NCBI RefSeq assembly: GCF_005144585.1
Contig: NZ_SSMQ01000017.1
Span: forward strand, 1-64,000
Direction: 5' to 3'
Source: Polyangium fumosum
GTDB taxonomy: Bacteria > Myxococcota_A > Polyangia > Polyangiales > Polyangiaceae
DNA: 64,000 nt
The translations under genes and the position numbers were made by a program. Positions 8,162 to 16,505 of the stretch are shown one piece after another. A model generated the notes under the pieces. That model searched no databases. It saw nothing but the letters and a program-made list of their open reading frames with translations, and had not been told where the DNA came from. Every line of letters begins with the position of its first letter. Within the stretch, counting starts at the first letter, position 1.

Positions 8162-9703
8162 ATGTACATCGGGGACTGGATGGAGCGCGGTGAGCGGTAT
8201 TTCCCGGAATCGCTCGCCGTCGTCGACGTGGCCAAGGGGGACGCGGGCCGCTTTTCGTATCGCGAAATGAACCGCCGCGCGAATCGGCTCGCCGGCTTCC
8301 TGCGCGACGAGGCCGCGGTCGCGAAGGGCGATCGCGTCGGAATCCTCGCGATGAACGGCGTCGAGTTCCTCGACGCGTTTTTCGCGTGCGCCAAGCTCGG
8401 CGCGGTGCTCGTGCCGTTCAACTGGCGCAGCCATCCGCGCGAAATCGCCGAGCTCGTCTACCAGACCGAGCCGAAGGTCATGCTCTTCGGCGACGATTTC
8501 CGCGCCGGGATCAGCGAGATCGCGGGTCTCTCCGCGTGTGCGTCCGTCAAGACGTGGCTGCACCTCGACGGCGAGGGCATCGAGGGGAGCCGCCCCTATA
8601 CGGAGACGGTGCAGGCGCGCGAGGCGCGGCCCGTGAAGAACGACGCGGTGGAGGCCGAGGACATCGTTTGCCTGCTCTTCACGGGCGGCACGACGGGCCT
8701 GCCGAAAGGCGCGAAGATCTCCTACCGGATGATCGCGTGGAACACGCTGAACACGGTGGTCCACGAGCTCTCGCGCGGGGACGTGACGCTCACGCACACG
8801 CCGATGTTCCACACGGGCGCGCTCTTCGTCTACACGTTGCCCCTGCTCACGCTCGGCGGGACGGTGGTCATCATGCGCAAATGGACCGCCGACGACATGC
8901 TCTCGCTCATCGAGCGCGAGAAGGCGACGGTGCTCTTCTGCGTGCCGACGCAATACCAGATGATGATGCAATCGCCGAGCTTCGAATCGGCGAAGCTCGC
9001 GTCCCTGCGCTTCCTCACGAGCGGCGGCGCGCCCTTGCCCGTGCCGATCCTCCGCGCGTACCGGGAAAAACACGGGGTCGTGTTCAAGCAGGGGTTCGGG
9101 ATGACCGAGTTCGGTCCGGGCATCTTCTCGATGGACCCCGAATATGCCGAGGCGAAGGCTGGCAGCATCGGCAAGCCGAACTATTTCATCGACGCGCGGA
9201 TCGTCGACGACGACAACCGCCCCTTGCCCGTGGGCGAGGTCGGCGAGCTCGTGCTCAAGGGCCCGAGCGCGTGTTCGGGGTATTTCAACAATCCCGAGGC
9301 GTCGGCGGCGTCCGTGGACGAAGAGGGCTGGTTCCACACGGGCGACATGGCCCGCGTCGACGAGGACGGCTTCTATTACATCGCCGACCGCAAGAAGGAC
9401 ATGTTCATCTCGGGCGGCGAGAACGTCTACCCCGCCGAGATCGAGAAGGTCCTTTACGAGCACCCGGCCGTGGCGCAGGTCGCGGTCATCGGCGTTCCGG
9501 ACGAGAAATGGGGCGAGGTCGGCCGGGCGATCGTGATCACGAAGCCCGGAGCGAGCGCGACCGAGGAGGCGCTCCTGGCCCATTGCCGCGATCACCTCGC
9601 GAAATACAAGGTGCCGAAATCGGTCGTCTTCGTGGAGGCGATGCCCATTTCGGCGGCCGGCAAGATCTTGAAGAGAGAGCTGAAGGAAACGTACGCGCGG
9701 TGA
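8162..9703 (+). CDS. Acyl-CoA synthetase (AMP-forming) in the PHA cluster
   Basis: A 513-aa ANL-superfamily enzyme with AMP-binding motif [14 protein letters not shown] (172-185), FGMTEFGPG, the hinge segment [16 protein letters not shown], and the C-terminal catalytic lysine in [13 protein letters not shown]. It is clearly related to the synthetase at 5519-7051 (MYIGDW versus MHLGDW starts, same length), so the pair are paralogues flanking phaR and the phasin gene. Between the phasin and the PhaE/PhaC genes it would be well placed to supply acyl-CoA precursors for polymer synthesis or to reactivate acids released from it. Its stop overlaps an upstream alternative start of the next gene. Confidence 0.9.
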   Translation: MYIGDWMERGERYFPESLAVVDVAKGDAGRFSYREMNRRANRLAGFLRDEAAVAKGDRVGILAMNGVEFLDAFFACAKLGAVLVPFNWRSHPREIAELVYQTEPKVMLFGDDFRAGISEIAGLSACASVKTWLHLDGEGIEGSRPYTETVQAREARPVKNDAVEAEDIVCLLFTGGTTGLPKGAKISYRMIAWNTLNTVVHELSRGDVTLTHTPMFHTGALFVYTLPLLTLGGTVVIMRKWTADDMLSLIEREKATVLFCVPTQYQMMMQSPSFESAKLASLRFLTSGGAPLPVPILRAYREKHGVVFKQGFGMTEFGPGIFSMDPEYAEAKAGSIGKPNYFIDARIVDDDNRPLPVGEVGELVLKGPSACSGYFNNPEASAASVDEEGWFHTGDMARVDEDGFYYIADRKKDMFISGGENVYPAEIEKVLYEHPAVAQVAVIGVPDEKWGEVGRAIVITKPGASATEEALLAHCRDHLAKYKVPKSVVFVEAMPISAAGKILKRELKETYAR

Positions 9704-9713
9704 ACGCGCGAGA

Positions 9714-9722
9714 GGGAGAGGA
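9714..9722 (+). promoter_or_regulatory. Ribosome binding site deciding the PhaE-like start
   Basis: GGGAGAGGA lies 4-5 bp before GTG 9727. The alternative GTG at 9700, overlapping the upstream stop as GTGA, has no comparable site; this favours 9727. Confidence 0.5.
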
Positions 9723-9726
9723 TGCC

Positions 9727-10155
9727 GTGGCGAAAAAGGAACCCAAGCTCTTGACCCGCGTGGTGAAGGGCCTCGGGCACTGGCTCGGGCCCGAGACGCC
9801 GACGGGCAAGGCGTTCGTCGCCGCCGAGAAGGGCATGACCAAGGCGTTCGATCGCCTCGGCGGCAGCGAACGGTACCTGAACCTCGCGGGCGGCGTCTTG
9901 AACCGCGCCCTGCGCGCCCGCGCCGCGTATGTCGAGGCCCAGGAGAACTGGCTCCACCTCTTCCGCCTGCCCACCTCGACGGAGATGGACGATCTGCGCG
10001 AAGAGGTGCGCGACGTCAAATACCAGATCGAGGCGCTCTCGTACCAGCTCGAAGCCGTGATCGAGGCGCTCGAAAAGAGCCGCGCCCTGGCGCAAGGGGG
10101 CGAGGCTCCGCGCCCGCCCGCTCCCGGCAACACGGCGACCGATCGCCCCTCCTGA
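9727..10155 (+). CDS. PhaE-like / phasin-type PHA synthase subunit
   Basis: A 142-aa protein (GTG 9727; a GTG at 9700 would add nine residues) sitting 23 bp before phaC. Its C-terminal half contains LFRLPTSTEMDDLREEVRDV followed by heptad-like hydrophobics (YQIEALSYQLEAVIEALEK). That pattern of LP-x-S/T-x-E-M-D-x-L plus coiled coil is typical of PhaE subunits and granule-associated proteins. Class III PHA synthases need PhaE for activity, and the neighbouring PhaC is class III in length and motif. It is much shorter than classical PhaE (about 360 aa), so only the C-terminal module is present. It may be a minimal PhaE or a phasin. Confidence 0.65.
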   Translation: MAKKEPKLLTRVVKGLGHWLGPETPTGKAFVAAEKGMTKAFDRLGGSERYLNLAGGVLNRALRARAAYVEAQENWLHLFRLPTSTEMDDLREEVRDVKYQIEALSYQLEAVIEALEKSRALAQGGEAPRPPAPGNTATDRPS

Positions 10156-10178
10156 CGAGGAGAAGGACGGAACAAGCC

Positions 10179-11309
10179 ATGACGACGCAATCGACCACAG
10201 CGCGCCTCCGCGCCTTCGTGAATGGCCAGATCGAACTCTCGCGCGAGCTCCTGCACGCCGCGCAGAAGGGCTCGATGAGCCCGTACCACTACGTCAAACC
10301 GTTCCTCCTCCGCGCCGCGGACATCGGCGAGCCCCCGCTCGCCCCGACCCCGCACAAGGTGGTCTACACGAACGGCAAGATGCGCCTGCTCCGGTTCGAG
10401 CCCGCCGTGCGCAAGCACGCGACGCCGATCCTCTTCGTCTACTCGCTCATCAACCGGTATTACATCCTCGACTTCCTGCCCGGCCGGAGCCTCATCGAAT
10501 TCATGGTCGGTCAGGGCTTCGACGTCTACGCGATCGACTGGGGCACGCCCGGCTCGGCCGAGCGGCGGATGGGCTGGGACGACGTGCTCAACGTGCTCGT
10601 CAAGAACGCCGTGAAGTGGGCGCTGCGCCTCAGCGGCGCGAAGGACCTCACGATGTACGGCTACTGCATGGGCGGCACGATGGCGCTCGCCTATGCGGCG
10701 CTGCACCCGCAGGGGCTCCGCAATTTCGTGGCGCAGGCGACGCCGGTCGATTTCCACGAGGGCGGCGTCTTCGCCGAATGGACGAAGCCGAACCGCTTCG
10801 ACGTGGACGCGCTCGTCGACGCCTACGGCAACGTGCCGATCGAGCTCATGGAGACGGGCTTCTCGTCGATGGCGCCCGTCCAGCGCATGACGAAATGGCT
10901 CGAGGTCTGCCGCCGGATCGACGACCCCGACTTCGTCACCACGTTCCTCGGCATGGAGCACTGGGCCTCGGACAACGTGCAGTTCCCCGGCGAGATCTAC
11001 CGGCAATACATCAAGGATTGCTACCAGTACAACAACTTCTGCACCGGCCGCATGAAGGTCGCCGGGCAGGCCGTGGACCTCTCGACGATCCAGGTCCCGC
11101 TGCTCAACATCATCGCCGACAACGACACGATCGCGCCCCCGAAATCGAGCGAGGTCTTGAACACGATCGTGCGCTCCACCGACAAGGAGATCATGCGCTT
11201 CCCCGTCGGTCACATCGGTTTGTCGACGTCGAGCAAAGGCCCGAAGCAGATCTGGCCGAAGGTCGCCGGGTGGATCGCGAAGCGCTCCGATCCGTGGACG
11301 GCGACCTGA
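10179..11309 (+). CDS. phaC: Class III-type polyhydroxyalkanoate synthase catalytic subunit
   Basis: A 376-aa alpha/beta-hydrolase-fold polymerase that joins (R)-3-hydroxyacyl-CoA units into PHA at the granule surface. The lipase-like box is YGYCMGG with nucleophile Cys163. The catalytic Asp is most likely Asp316 in ADNDTIAPP, and the His is His345 in FPVGHIGL; the 29-residue Asp-His spacing matches characterised class III enzymes. The ~360-residue length, FVYSLINRYYILDF and DVYAIDWGTPG segments also fit class III rather than the ~590-aa class I. ATG 10179 has AAGGA upstream. It is the last gene of the PHA group and is convergent with the gene at 11323, 13 bp away, with no clear terminator. 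Confidence 0.95.
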   Translation: MTTQSTTARLRAFVNGQIELSRELLHAAQKGSMSPYHYVKPFLLRAADIGEPPLAPTPHKVVYTNGKMRLLRFEPAVRKHATPILFVYSLINRYYILDFLPGRSLIEFMVGQGFDVYAIDWGTPGSAERRMGWDDVLNVLVKNAVKWALRLSGAKDLTMYGYCMGGTMALAYAALHPQGLRNFVAQATPVDFHEGGVFAEWTKPNRFDVDALVDAYGNVPIELMETGFSSMAPVQRMTKWLEVCRRIDDPDFVTTFLGMEHWASDNVQFPGEIYRQYIKDCYQYNNFCTGRMKVAGQAVDLSTIQVPLLNIIADNDTIAPPKSSEVLNTIVRSTDKEIMRFPVGHIGLSTSSKGPKQIWPKVAGWIAKRSDPWTAT

Positions 11310-11322
11310 GCTTACGCTTCGA

Positions 11323-12027
11323 TCAGGGGTTCGGCGGCGGGGCGTGGAACTGGAACTGGCCCTGCCGCTGGACCGGGGGGGTTTCGCCGAGGCGAGGCGG
11401 GTAGGGCGCGAGGGGCTCGAGCTCCGCGAGGAGCGAGTCGACGAACGGGTCGGGCCCCTGCTGCTCGCGGATCCGACGCAGCGCTGGCAGGTTGTGCGCG
11501 CAGACAGGGAAGGTGCCCCAGGGGCAGCTCTTGCACGGGTCGTCAAGGCGTTTGGCGCGGAGGCGTAATGCCGCCGTGCCGAGGCCGAGGGTCGCCACGA
11601 CGACCGCGGCGCGGATGGCCCAGCCCAAAAGGGTGTTCGGCAGGAGCCAGGCAGCGCCCGCGACGAGGCCAAAGCCCACGCCGAGGACGAAACGCGCGGG
11701 GATTTTGTACCAGCGGCGCTGGATGAAGGGCTGAAAGAAGGTCGGCACGGCGCAGCCGAGGGCCGCCATGGCGACCTTGAAAGCGGTCGCCACGTCGTGC
11801 GCAGGTGAAACGAAGAAAAGGGCGATGAGCGCGACCGCGATGCCCGGGTACATGCAAGCGCAGCCCAGGCACAAGGGCACGCCAAACGGGCGGACGAGGT
11901 GATGATCGTGCCGCCCGCAGGTCGGATGATGAGCGAAGGAAGGATAACGGCCGAGCTCGCTCAGCGCGAACGCAGCCGGAGGCACCCCCGCGAGCTCGAG
12001 CCTGCGCGGGGATGAGCGATCAGCCAC
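11323..12027 (-). CDS. Cys/His-rich small membrane protein
   Basis: About 234 aa from GTG 12027, which overlaps the end of the upstream gene by 8 nt. Near residues 26-50 there is a dense metal-ligand-like cluster, FAHHPTCGRHDHH then PLCLGCACMYPG. Three or four hydrophobic segments follow (VALIALFFV; AALGCAVPTFFQPF; VLGVGFGLVAGAAWLL; AAVVVATLGLGTAAL) and a second motif CKSCPWGTFPVC. The H..C..H plus C..C-x-C-M-Y-P-G layout recalls DUF2085-type membrane proteins, but I am not certain. The C-terminal 60 residues are Pro-rich and hydrophilic. A role in metal or redox handling is only a guess. Confidence 0.6.
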   Translation of the reverse strand: MADRSSPRRLELAGVPPAAFALSELGRYPSFAHHPTCGRHDHHLVRPFGVPLCLGCACMYPGIAVALIALFFVSPAHDVATAFKVAMAALGCAVPTFFQPFIQRRWYKIPARFVLGVGFGLVAGAAWLLPNTLLGWAIRAAVVVATLGLGTAALRLRAKRLDDPCKSCPWGTFPVCAHNLPALRRIREQQGPDPFVDSLLAELEPLAPYPPRLGETPPVQRQGQFQFHAPPPNP

Positions 12028-12262
12028 GCTTGAAGACCAGCACGGCACAGCGCTTCGGGCAGAACGGGCCGAACGCGCTCCGAACGTCCATGAACACCTT
12101 GTCGAGCACGAAGCCCTGCGCCGCCATCTGGTTCGACAGATCGGCGATCTTGCTGTGCTCGATGGTGCCGCCGCAGCCGGCATCGATCGTCAAGACCTGG
12201 AACGAAGCGCCGCCCGCCTGCGCACCAGCGTAGCCACCACCATAACCGGGATTCTGTTGCAC
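12020..12262 (-). CDS. Small DUF4177-like protein
   Basis: An 80-aa protein from GTG 12262, preceded by AAAGGA 7 bp upstream. After a Gly/Tyr-rich N-terminal 20 residues it reads VLTIDAGCGGTIEHSKIADLSNQMAAQGFVLDKVF. This resembles the small DUF4177 fold (a beta strand, then a helix ending in a G-W/F-x-L turn). The C-terminal half has two extra cysteines (FGPFCPKRCAVLVF) that might bind metal or form a disulfide. It is the first gene of a two-gene unit with the Cys/His-rich membrane protein. Function unknown. Confidence 0.55.
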   Translation of the reverse strand: MQQNPGYGGGYAGAQAGGASFQVLTIDAGCGGTIEHSKIADLSNQMAAQGFVLDKVFMDVRSAFGPFCPKRCAVLVFKRG

Positions 12263-12533
12263 GACCGGATCCTTTCCTGAAAGGAGACCAGGCGCACGCT
12301 ACGTCCGAGACGGGGCGCAAGTCAACACCCTCGCGCGACGATCTGCGTCACGTCGTTCGCGCCGAACCGTTCGTCCGTCCGGTTTGTTCCTGGCAGGGTC
12401 TGCGTCTCCCGGAGGAGCCTCCGGCACGTCCCCTCCTCACCTCCTACAATGAGTTCCGCGATACGGGGCTCGCCGACCTGTGTTCAGAGGCCGTCGGTGC
12501 AAACTCCGCCCATCCCATCCGCCGATCGTCATG

Positions 12534-13517
12534 TCACTTCGGCGGCTCCAGCGGCGCGCACGTGGAGACGCCCGCCCCGACGATCCGGAAGCCGATGTTC
12601 GTCATGTACGCATTGTCGATGGTGTTCGTCGCGGGGTCGTATTTCGTCACGTTCGAATTGTTGAGGCTCGCGGCGGCATAGAGGTAAAACGAGCCGCCCC
12701 AGAACGAGAACGCCCACGCCGAGGGCGTCTCCAGGCCCGTGATCACCTTGGTGTTCGTCACGGCGCCCGTCACCTTGTCGATCTGGCCGACCTGCACCGG
12801 GGTCGTCGTGTAATACCCGAAGAGCCGGCCGTCGCCCGTGCCCGTGAGCTCGGCGCTCTGGCCCTTGAACGTGGAGGGGGAGAAGTTCGCGATCGTCTCC
12901 ACGCTGAACGAGAGCGGGTTGATCTTCCCGAGCCCGGGGCTATCGCCGCCGCCGATCGTGCCCGTGCCCGTGATGTAGAGCGTCTCGCCCATCCCGCCGT
13001 CGTTCGTGGAAAAACCCATCCCGAGGCGGAACCAATTCGAGATGAGATTCACCGTGGGCGCCGGATCGCAGCTCGCGTCCTTCGTGCTCACCTTGTAGAT
13101 CACGCCGTTCGTATCGTCCCCGAAGAACGGGTCGGACTCGACGTAGTTCACCCACGCGACCGCGTTCCGGTCGACGGCCATCGAGTTCGGCTGCATCGTC
13201 GTCTGGCAGCCGAGCTGGCCGATCTTCGTGAACTTCTTCGCCGGCGGATCGAAGCTGTAGAGATCGTTCGCGTCGGAGAGCACGTAAATCAGCTTGGCCG
13301 CGTCGCTGCAATCGTCGCCGGGCCCGAACCCGCCGCTGCCGCCCGAGCCGGGGATGAAGCCGCCGCCGCTGCCGCCCTGGCTCCCCGCGCCCTGGCCGGA
13401 GCCTCCTTCCCCCGAGCTCCCGCCTTCATTGTCGAATTGACTGCCGCCCCCCGTCGCGCTGCAGCCGACGGCAAGACGGATCGCAAGCAAACTCAAGCAA
13501 ACACCGAAAAGCTTCAT
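12534..13517 (-). CDS. Secreted lipoprotein with Gly/Ser-rich linker
   Basis: A 327-aa protein with signal peptide MKLFGVCLSLLAIRLAVGC and probable lipidation at Cys19, then about 45 residues of Gly/Ser (EGGSSGEGGSGQG-like). The rest (about 70-327) looks like a beta-propeller or strand-rich domain: repeated short hydrophobic strands such as KLIYVLSDANDLYSFD, RLFGYYTTT and AWAFSFWGGSFYLYAAA. A strong ribosome site (GGAGGTG, complement of 13524-13530) precedes ATG 13517, and a plausible -10 TATACT is at the complement of 13541-13546. Outer-membrane or periplasm-facing. No enzyme motif seen. Confidence 0.8.
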   Translation of the reverse strand: MKLFGVCLSLLAIRLAVGCSATGGGSQFDNEGGSSGEGGSGQGAGSQGGSGGGFIPGSGGSGGFGPGDDCSDAAKLIYVLSDANDLYSFDPPAKKFTKIGQLGCQTTMQPNSMAVDRNAVAWVNYVESDPFFGDDTNGVIYKVSTKDASCDPAPTVNLISNWFRLGMGFSTNDGGMGETLYITGTGTIGGGDSPGLGKINPLSFSVETIANFSPSTFKGQSAELTGTGDGRLFGYYTTTPVQVGQIDKVTGAVTNTKVITGLETPSAWAFSFWGGSFYLYAAASLNNSNVTKYDPATNTIDNAYMTNIGFRIVGAGVSTCAPLEPPK

Positions 13518-13590
13518 GTCACGCACCTCCGAGCCGGGGCAGTATATCCGAGCGCGCCGTCCGCGAGAGGCGCGGGTGGTCATAAAATCG

Positions 13591-15276
13591 TCACCAGGTC
13601 ACGGCCGTGGGGGCGCCCCGATCCGAGGTCGTGCCGTCGCCGACCTCGCCGGCGCCATTTCCGCCCCAACATCGCACCGCGCCGCCGTCGAGCATCACGC
13701 ACGTGTGCGCGCCGCCCGCGGAGAGAGCGCGCACGCCCGCGAGGCCGGGCACGAGGACGGGAGAAAGCCGCGCCTCGGTGCTGCCGTCGCCGAGCTGGCC
13801 ATGATCGTTCTTGCCCCAGCACGTCACCGCGCCGCCCTCCGTCCGCGCGCAGCCGTGCTCAGCGCCGAGCGCGATCGCCGTCGCGCCGGCCACGCCTTTC
13901 ACGACCACCGATTCCGCCCGCGTGTCCGTCGTGCCGTCGCCGAGCTGCCCCGCCGTATTGTCGCCCCAGCAGCGCACGGACCCGTCCGCGAGCAGCGCGC
14001 ACCCAAACGTGGCGCCGAGCGCGATCGCGATCGCCCCCTCGATCCCCTTGACGGAGACGAGGCGCGGCGTGGGGCGCGGGCCGGGCCGGGGTTTGGTGGG
14101 GGACGAGGGCGGGCGGACACGGCCGAGCTCGCCGCTCTCGTCCTCGCCCCAGCAGGCGACCAGGCCCCCGGGCCCGAGCGCGCAGGCGTGGCGGCCGCCG
14201 AGCGCGATTTTCGTGGCGCCGAAGAGGCCCGCGACGGCCGAAGGCGCGCCGCCGCCCGGAGACGCCGGCAGAGGCGAGGGGACCTCGGTCGCCGGGGGTT
14301 TGCCCGCGGGTCCCGGGGGTTTGGCGCCGAGCTGCCCGCGGTCGCCGCGTCCCCAGCAGACGACCTTGCCGCCGCCCACGATCGCGCAGGTGTGCGCCGC
14401 GCCCGCCGCGATCGCCGTGGCGCCCGCGAGGCCGAGGACCTGGGTCGGCGGGCGAGGCCCTTCGGTCGTGCCGTCGCCGATCTGGCCGAATGCATTGTGA
14501 CCCCAGCAAAGCGCCGTCCCGTCGGCCCGCCGCGCGCAGGCGTGCGCGCCCCCGAGCGCGAGCTCGACCGCGCCCACGACGCCCGGGACCGGCGGCGCTC
14601 CATACGCGCCGCGCCGCACGCCCGCCGCGCCGAAGCAACGCGCCGACCCATCCTCGAAGAGCGCGCAGGTATGCGCCCCGCCGGCCGCGATTTGCCGGAT
14701 CCCCACGCATGCCTTTCCCGCGCAGATCGGGCGTCCCTCGGGGCAGGCCGCTGTCTTCCACGCGCCCTCCTCGCTGCACGTCGCGACCGCGTTCCCCTCG
14801 CAGCGCTCGGCCTCCGGCAAGCACGCGCCGCACGCGCCTTTGCCGTTGCACACGCCGTCTTCGCCGCACGACGCGCCGACCGGGCCTGGCTCGTGCACGC
14901 CCGCGCTCTCCTTGCACATCGCTATCGTGCACTCGTTGCCGTCGTCGGCCGGGACGTCGACCTCGTCGTCGATCTCCATCACGTGGCCATTGCCGTCGCA
15001 TACCTGCATGCGGCAATCGCCTGCTTTTTGCTCGCGCACCACCGTGTTCTGCGCCGCCGCGACCATCGCGCACTGCTGCTCGAAGCAGGTGGAGACGACA
15101 CACGGATCGTCCGAGGGCGGGCAGTCCATCGCGTGGAAACACGGGATCGGCTGCGTCGGGCTCTCGGCGACCCGGAGCCCACATCCCGAGGCTGGAAACA
15201 ACGCTCCAGCGAGCACGAGCGCAGCCGCGCGCGCGAGGGCGCCCGGCAGAGAGGAATTTTGCGCTCGGGCCCACAT
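13591..15276 (-). CDS. RCC1-repeat lipoprotein
   Basis: A 561-aa secreted protein. The N-terminus is a signal peptide ending PASGC (probable lipoprotein). A Cys-rich region follows (about 35-185, including FHAMDCPPSDDPCVVSTC and CGEDGVCNGKGACGACLPEAERC), similar to the Cys-rich preludes of myxobacterial surface proteins. From about 190 to the end there are seven RCC1-type blades of the form ALGxxHxCAL..DG.V.CWG.N..GQLGDGTT. RCC1 repeats fold into a seven-bladed propeller, so the count fits one complete propeller. Predicted role: protein-protein or surface interaction. It is divergent from the membrane protein at 15409. Confidence 0.88.
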   Translation of the reverse strand: MWARAQNSSLPGALARAAALVLAGALFPASGCGLRVAESPTQPIPCFHAMDCPPSDDPCVVSTCFEQQCAMVAAAQNTVVREQKAGDCRMQVCDGNGHVMEIDDEVDVPADDGNECTIAMCKESAGVHEPGPVGASCGEDGVCNGKGACGACLPEAERCEGNAVATCSEEGAWKTAACPEGRPICAGKACVGIRQIAAGGAHTCALFEDGSARCFGAAGVRRGAYGAPPVPGVVGAVELALGGAHACARRADGTALCWGHNAFGQIGDGTTEGPRPPTQVLGLAGATAIAAGAAHTCAIVGGGKVVCWGRGDRGQLGAKPPGPAGKPPATEVPSPLPASPGGGAPSAVAGLFGATKIALGGRHACALGPGGLVACWGEDESGELGRVRPPSSPTKPRPGPRPTPRLVSVKGIEGAIAIALGATFGCALLADGSVRCWGDNTAGQLGDGTTDTRAESVVVKGVAGATAIALGAEHGCARTEGGAVTCWGKNDHGQLGDGSTEARLSPVLVPGLAGVRALSAGGAHTCVMLDGGAVRCWGGNGAGEVGDGTTSDRGAPTAVTW

Positions 15277-15408
15277 GGTAGCCGCGACTCTATCGAAGTC
15301 GGGCCCTTCGTCGCAAGGCGGTTCGCCCCGGGCGCGTGGCGGCGCTTGGCACTCGAAGGACGTTTCTGTATCGTTTCCGCCCCGATCCCGGGGCAGAGAG
15401 CGCGAGCC

Positions 15409-16131
15409 ATGGAAGAGACGACGAGAGCCGAGCGCGGCGGCTGGGGCAAGGTGGCGACGGCCGAGGAGGGCGACGCCGAGCCGAAAGCGCCGCGGATCAA
15501 GGACCGCGCGAAGACGCTCGCGCGGGACGTGGGCGCGGCGATCGAAGGTCGCGTCGCGCCCGCGGCGGACCGGGCGGCGCGGGCCGTGAAGAGCGGCGCG
15601 GGCACGGCCCTGCGCGCGCTCGAAGATCCGACCGCGGCCCAGGCCTCGGAGATCCTCGCGCAGGCGGATCTGCCCGAGGTCGTGGGCGAGGACCCGCTCG
15701 CGGAGCTCGCCGTTCGGCTCGATCGCGAGGCCGATCTGCACCGCGGGATCGCGATGCGGCAGCACGCGCGGGCGGCGTGGATGGATCGGCTCGGCGCGAT
15801 CGGCGCGGTCGTCGCGCTCGTGGGGATCGTCGTCCTCGCCTCCATTGCGGGGTTTCGGGCCCTCTTCGCCCCGGAGGGCGCGCTCCTCGCGTCGCTCCTC
15901 CTCGGCGTCGGCGCGCTCCTCCTTTTGCTCGGCGTCTTCGCGCTCGCCCGCGCGACCGCGCGGATCCGCGCAGGCCAGGCGCAATCGGCGCGCGAGGCGC
16001 TCGTGCGGTCGGACCTCGCGGAGGCACGCCTGCACCGCGTCGCCGCGCTCCTCGCCTTGCGACAGCTCGATCCGGAGGCCTTCGGGCGGGCGATCCAGGA
16101 CCTCGAACGCGACACGCGCGCCGCTGGATGA
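15409..16131 (+). CDS. Membrane protein, first gene of the radical SAM operon
   Basis: A 240-aa protein with a charged, Ala-rich N-terminal half of about 120 residues (predicted helical, cytosolic). Two transmembrane helices follow (IGAVVALVGIVVLASIAGF and LLASLLLGVGALLLLLGVFALA), then a helical C-terminus (ARIRAGQAQSAREALVRSDLAEARLHRVAALLALRQLD). No enzyme motif. Its stop overlaps the next start (ATGA at 16128-16131), placing it in one operon with the 125-aa protein and the radical SAM enzyme. It may anchor or export something for that system, which is inference from position only. Confidence 0.75.
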   Translation: MEETTRAERGGWGKVATAEEGDAEPKAPRIKDRAKTLARDVGAAIEGRVAPAADRAARAVKSGAGTALRALEDPTAAQASEILAQADLPEVVGEDPLAELAVRLDREADLHRGIAMRQHARAAWMDRLGAIGAVVALVGIVVLASIAGFRALFAPEGALLASLLLGVGALLLLLGVFALARATARIRAGQAQSAREALVRSDLAEARLHRVAALLALRQLDPEAFGRAIQDLERDTRAAG

Positions 16132-16505
16132 GCCCCATGCCCGAACCCGACGTGATGCAACACCTGGCCGACGCGCTCTCCGCGGCCTTCACCCGTGATT
16201 TCGGCGGCCCCGCCTTCCCGAACCCCGAGGGCTGGCGGAACAAGGGCGCCCGCCTCCGCACGTTCCGCCGCACCGTGCCCGTCGTGGAGCTCGAAATGGA
16301 GGGACGAACCCTCTCGTTCATCGTCACGCCCACGGATCCGGCCGAGCCCGCGTACCGCCGTTCGTCCCGGTACGATATCGTGTATTTCTCCGAGGACGTG
16401 CCCGACAACGAACAGTCACGCATTTATGCCCGCGACCGCGCCACGATCGATCGTTTCGCGGCGTGGGTGAAGGCCTGGGACCAGGCCGGCGAGGGAGCTG
16501 TTTGA
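16128..16505 (+). CDS. 125-aa protein coupled to a radical SAM enzyme
   Basis: Unrecognised protein, starting at ATG 16128 inside the upstream stop (ATG 16137 is a second option). Predicted layout: an N-terminal helix, three or four beta strands (PVVELEMEGRTLSFIVTPTD; YDIVYFSED), and a C-terminal helix (ATIDRFAAWVKAWDQ). That strand-strand-helix pattern recurs twice in the N-terminal half of the radical SAM protein encoded next. Overlaps at both ends (16128-16131 and 16502-16505) show tight translational coupling. It could be a substrate, a recognition element or a chaperone-like partner; no RiPP-like leader/core is evident. Confidence 0.7.
   Translation: MSPMPEPDVMQHLADALSAAFTRDFGGPAFPNPEGWRNKGARLRTFRRTVPVVELEMEGRTLSFIVTPTDPAEPAYRRSSRYDIVYFSEDVPDNEQSRIYARDRATIDRFAAWVKAWDQAGEGAV

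Noticed and set aside
13516-15408. Plus-strand open extension upstream of the membrane protein at 15409
   Set aside because: It is antisense to the RCC1 gene and has the Arg/Ala-rich composition of an off-frame; the ATG at 15409 follows a normal spacer.
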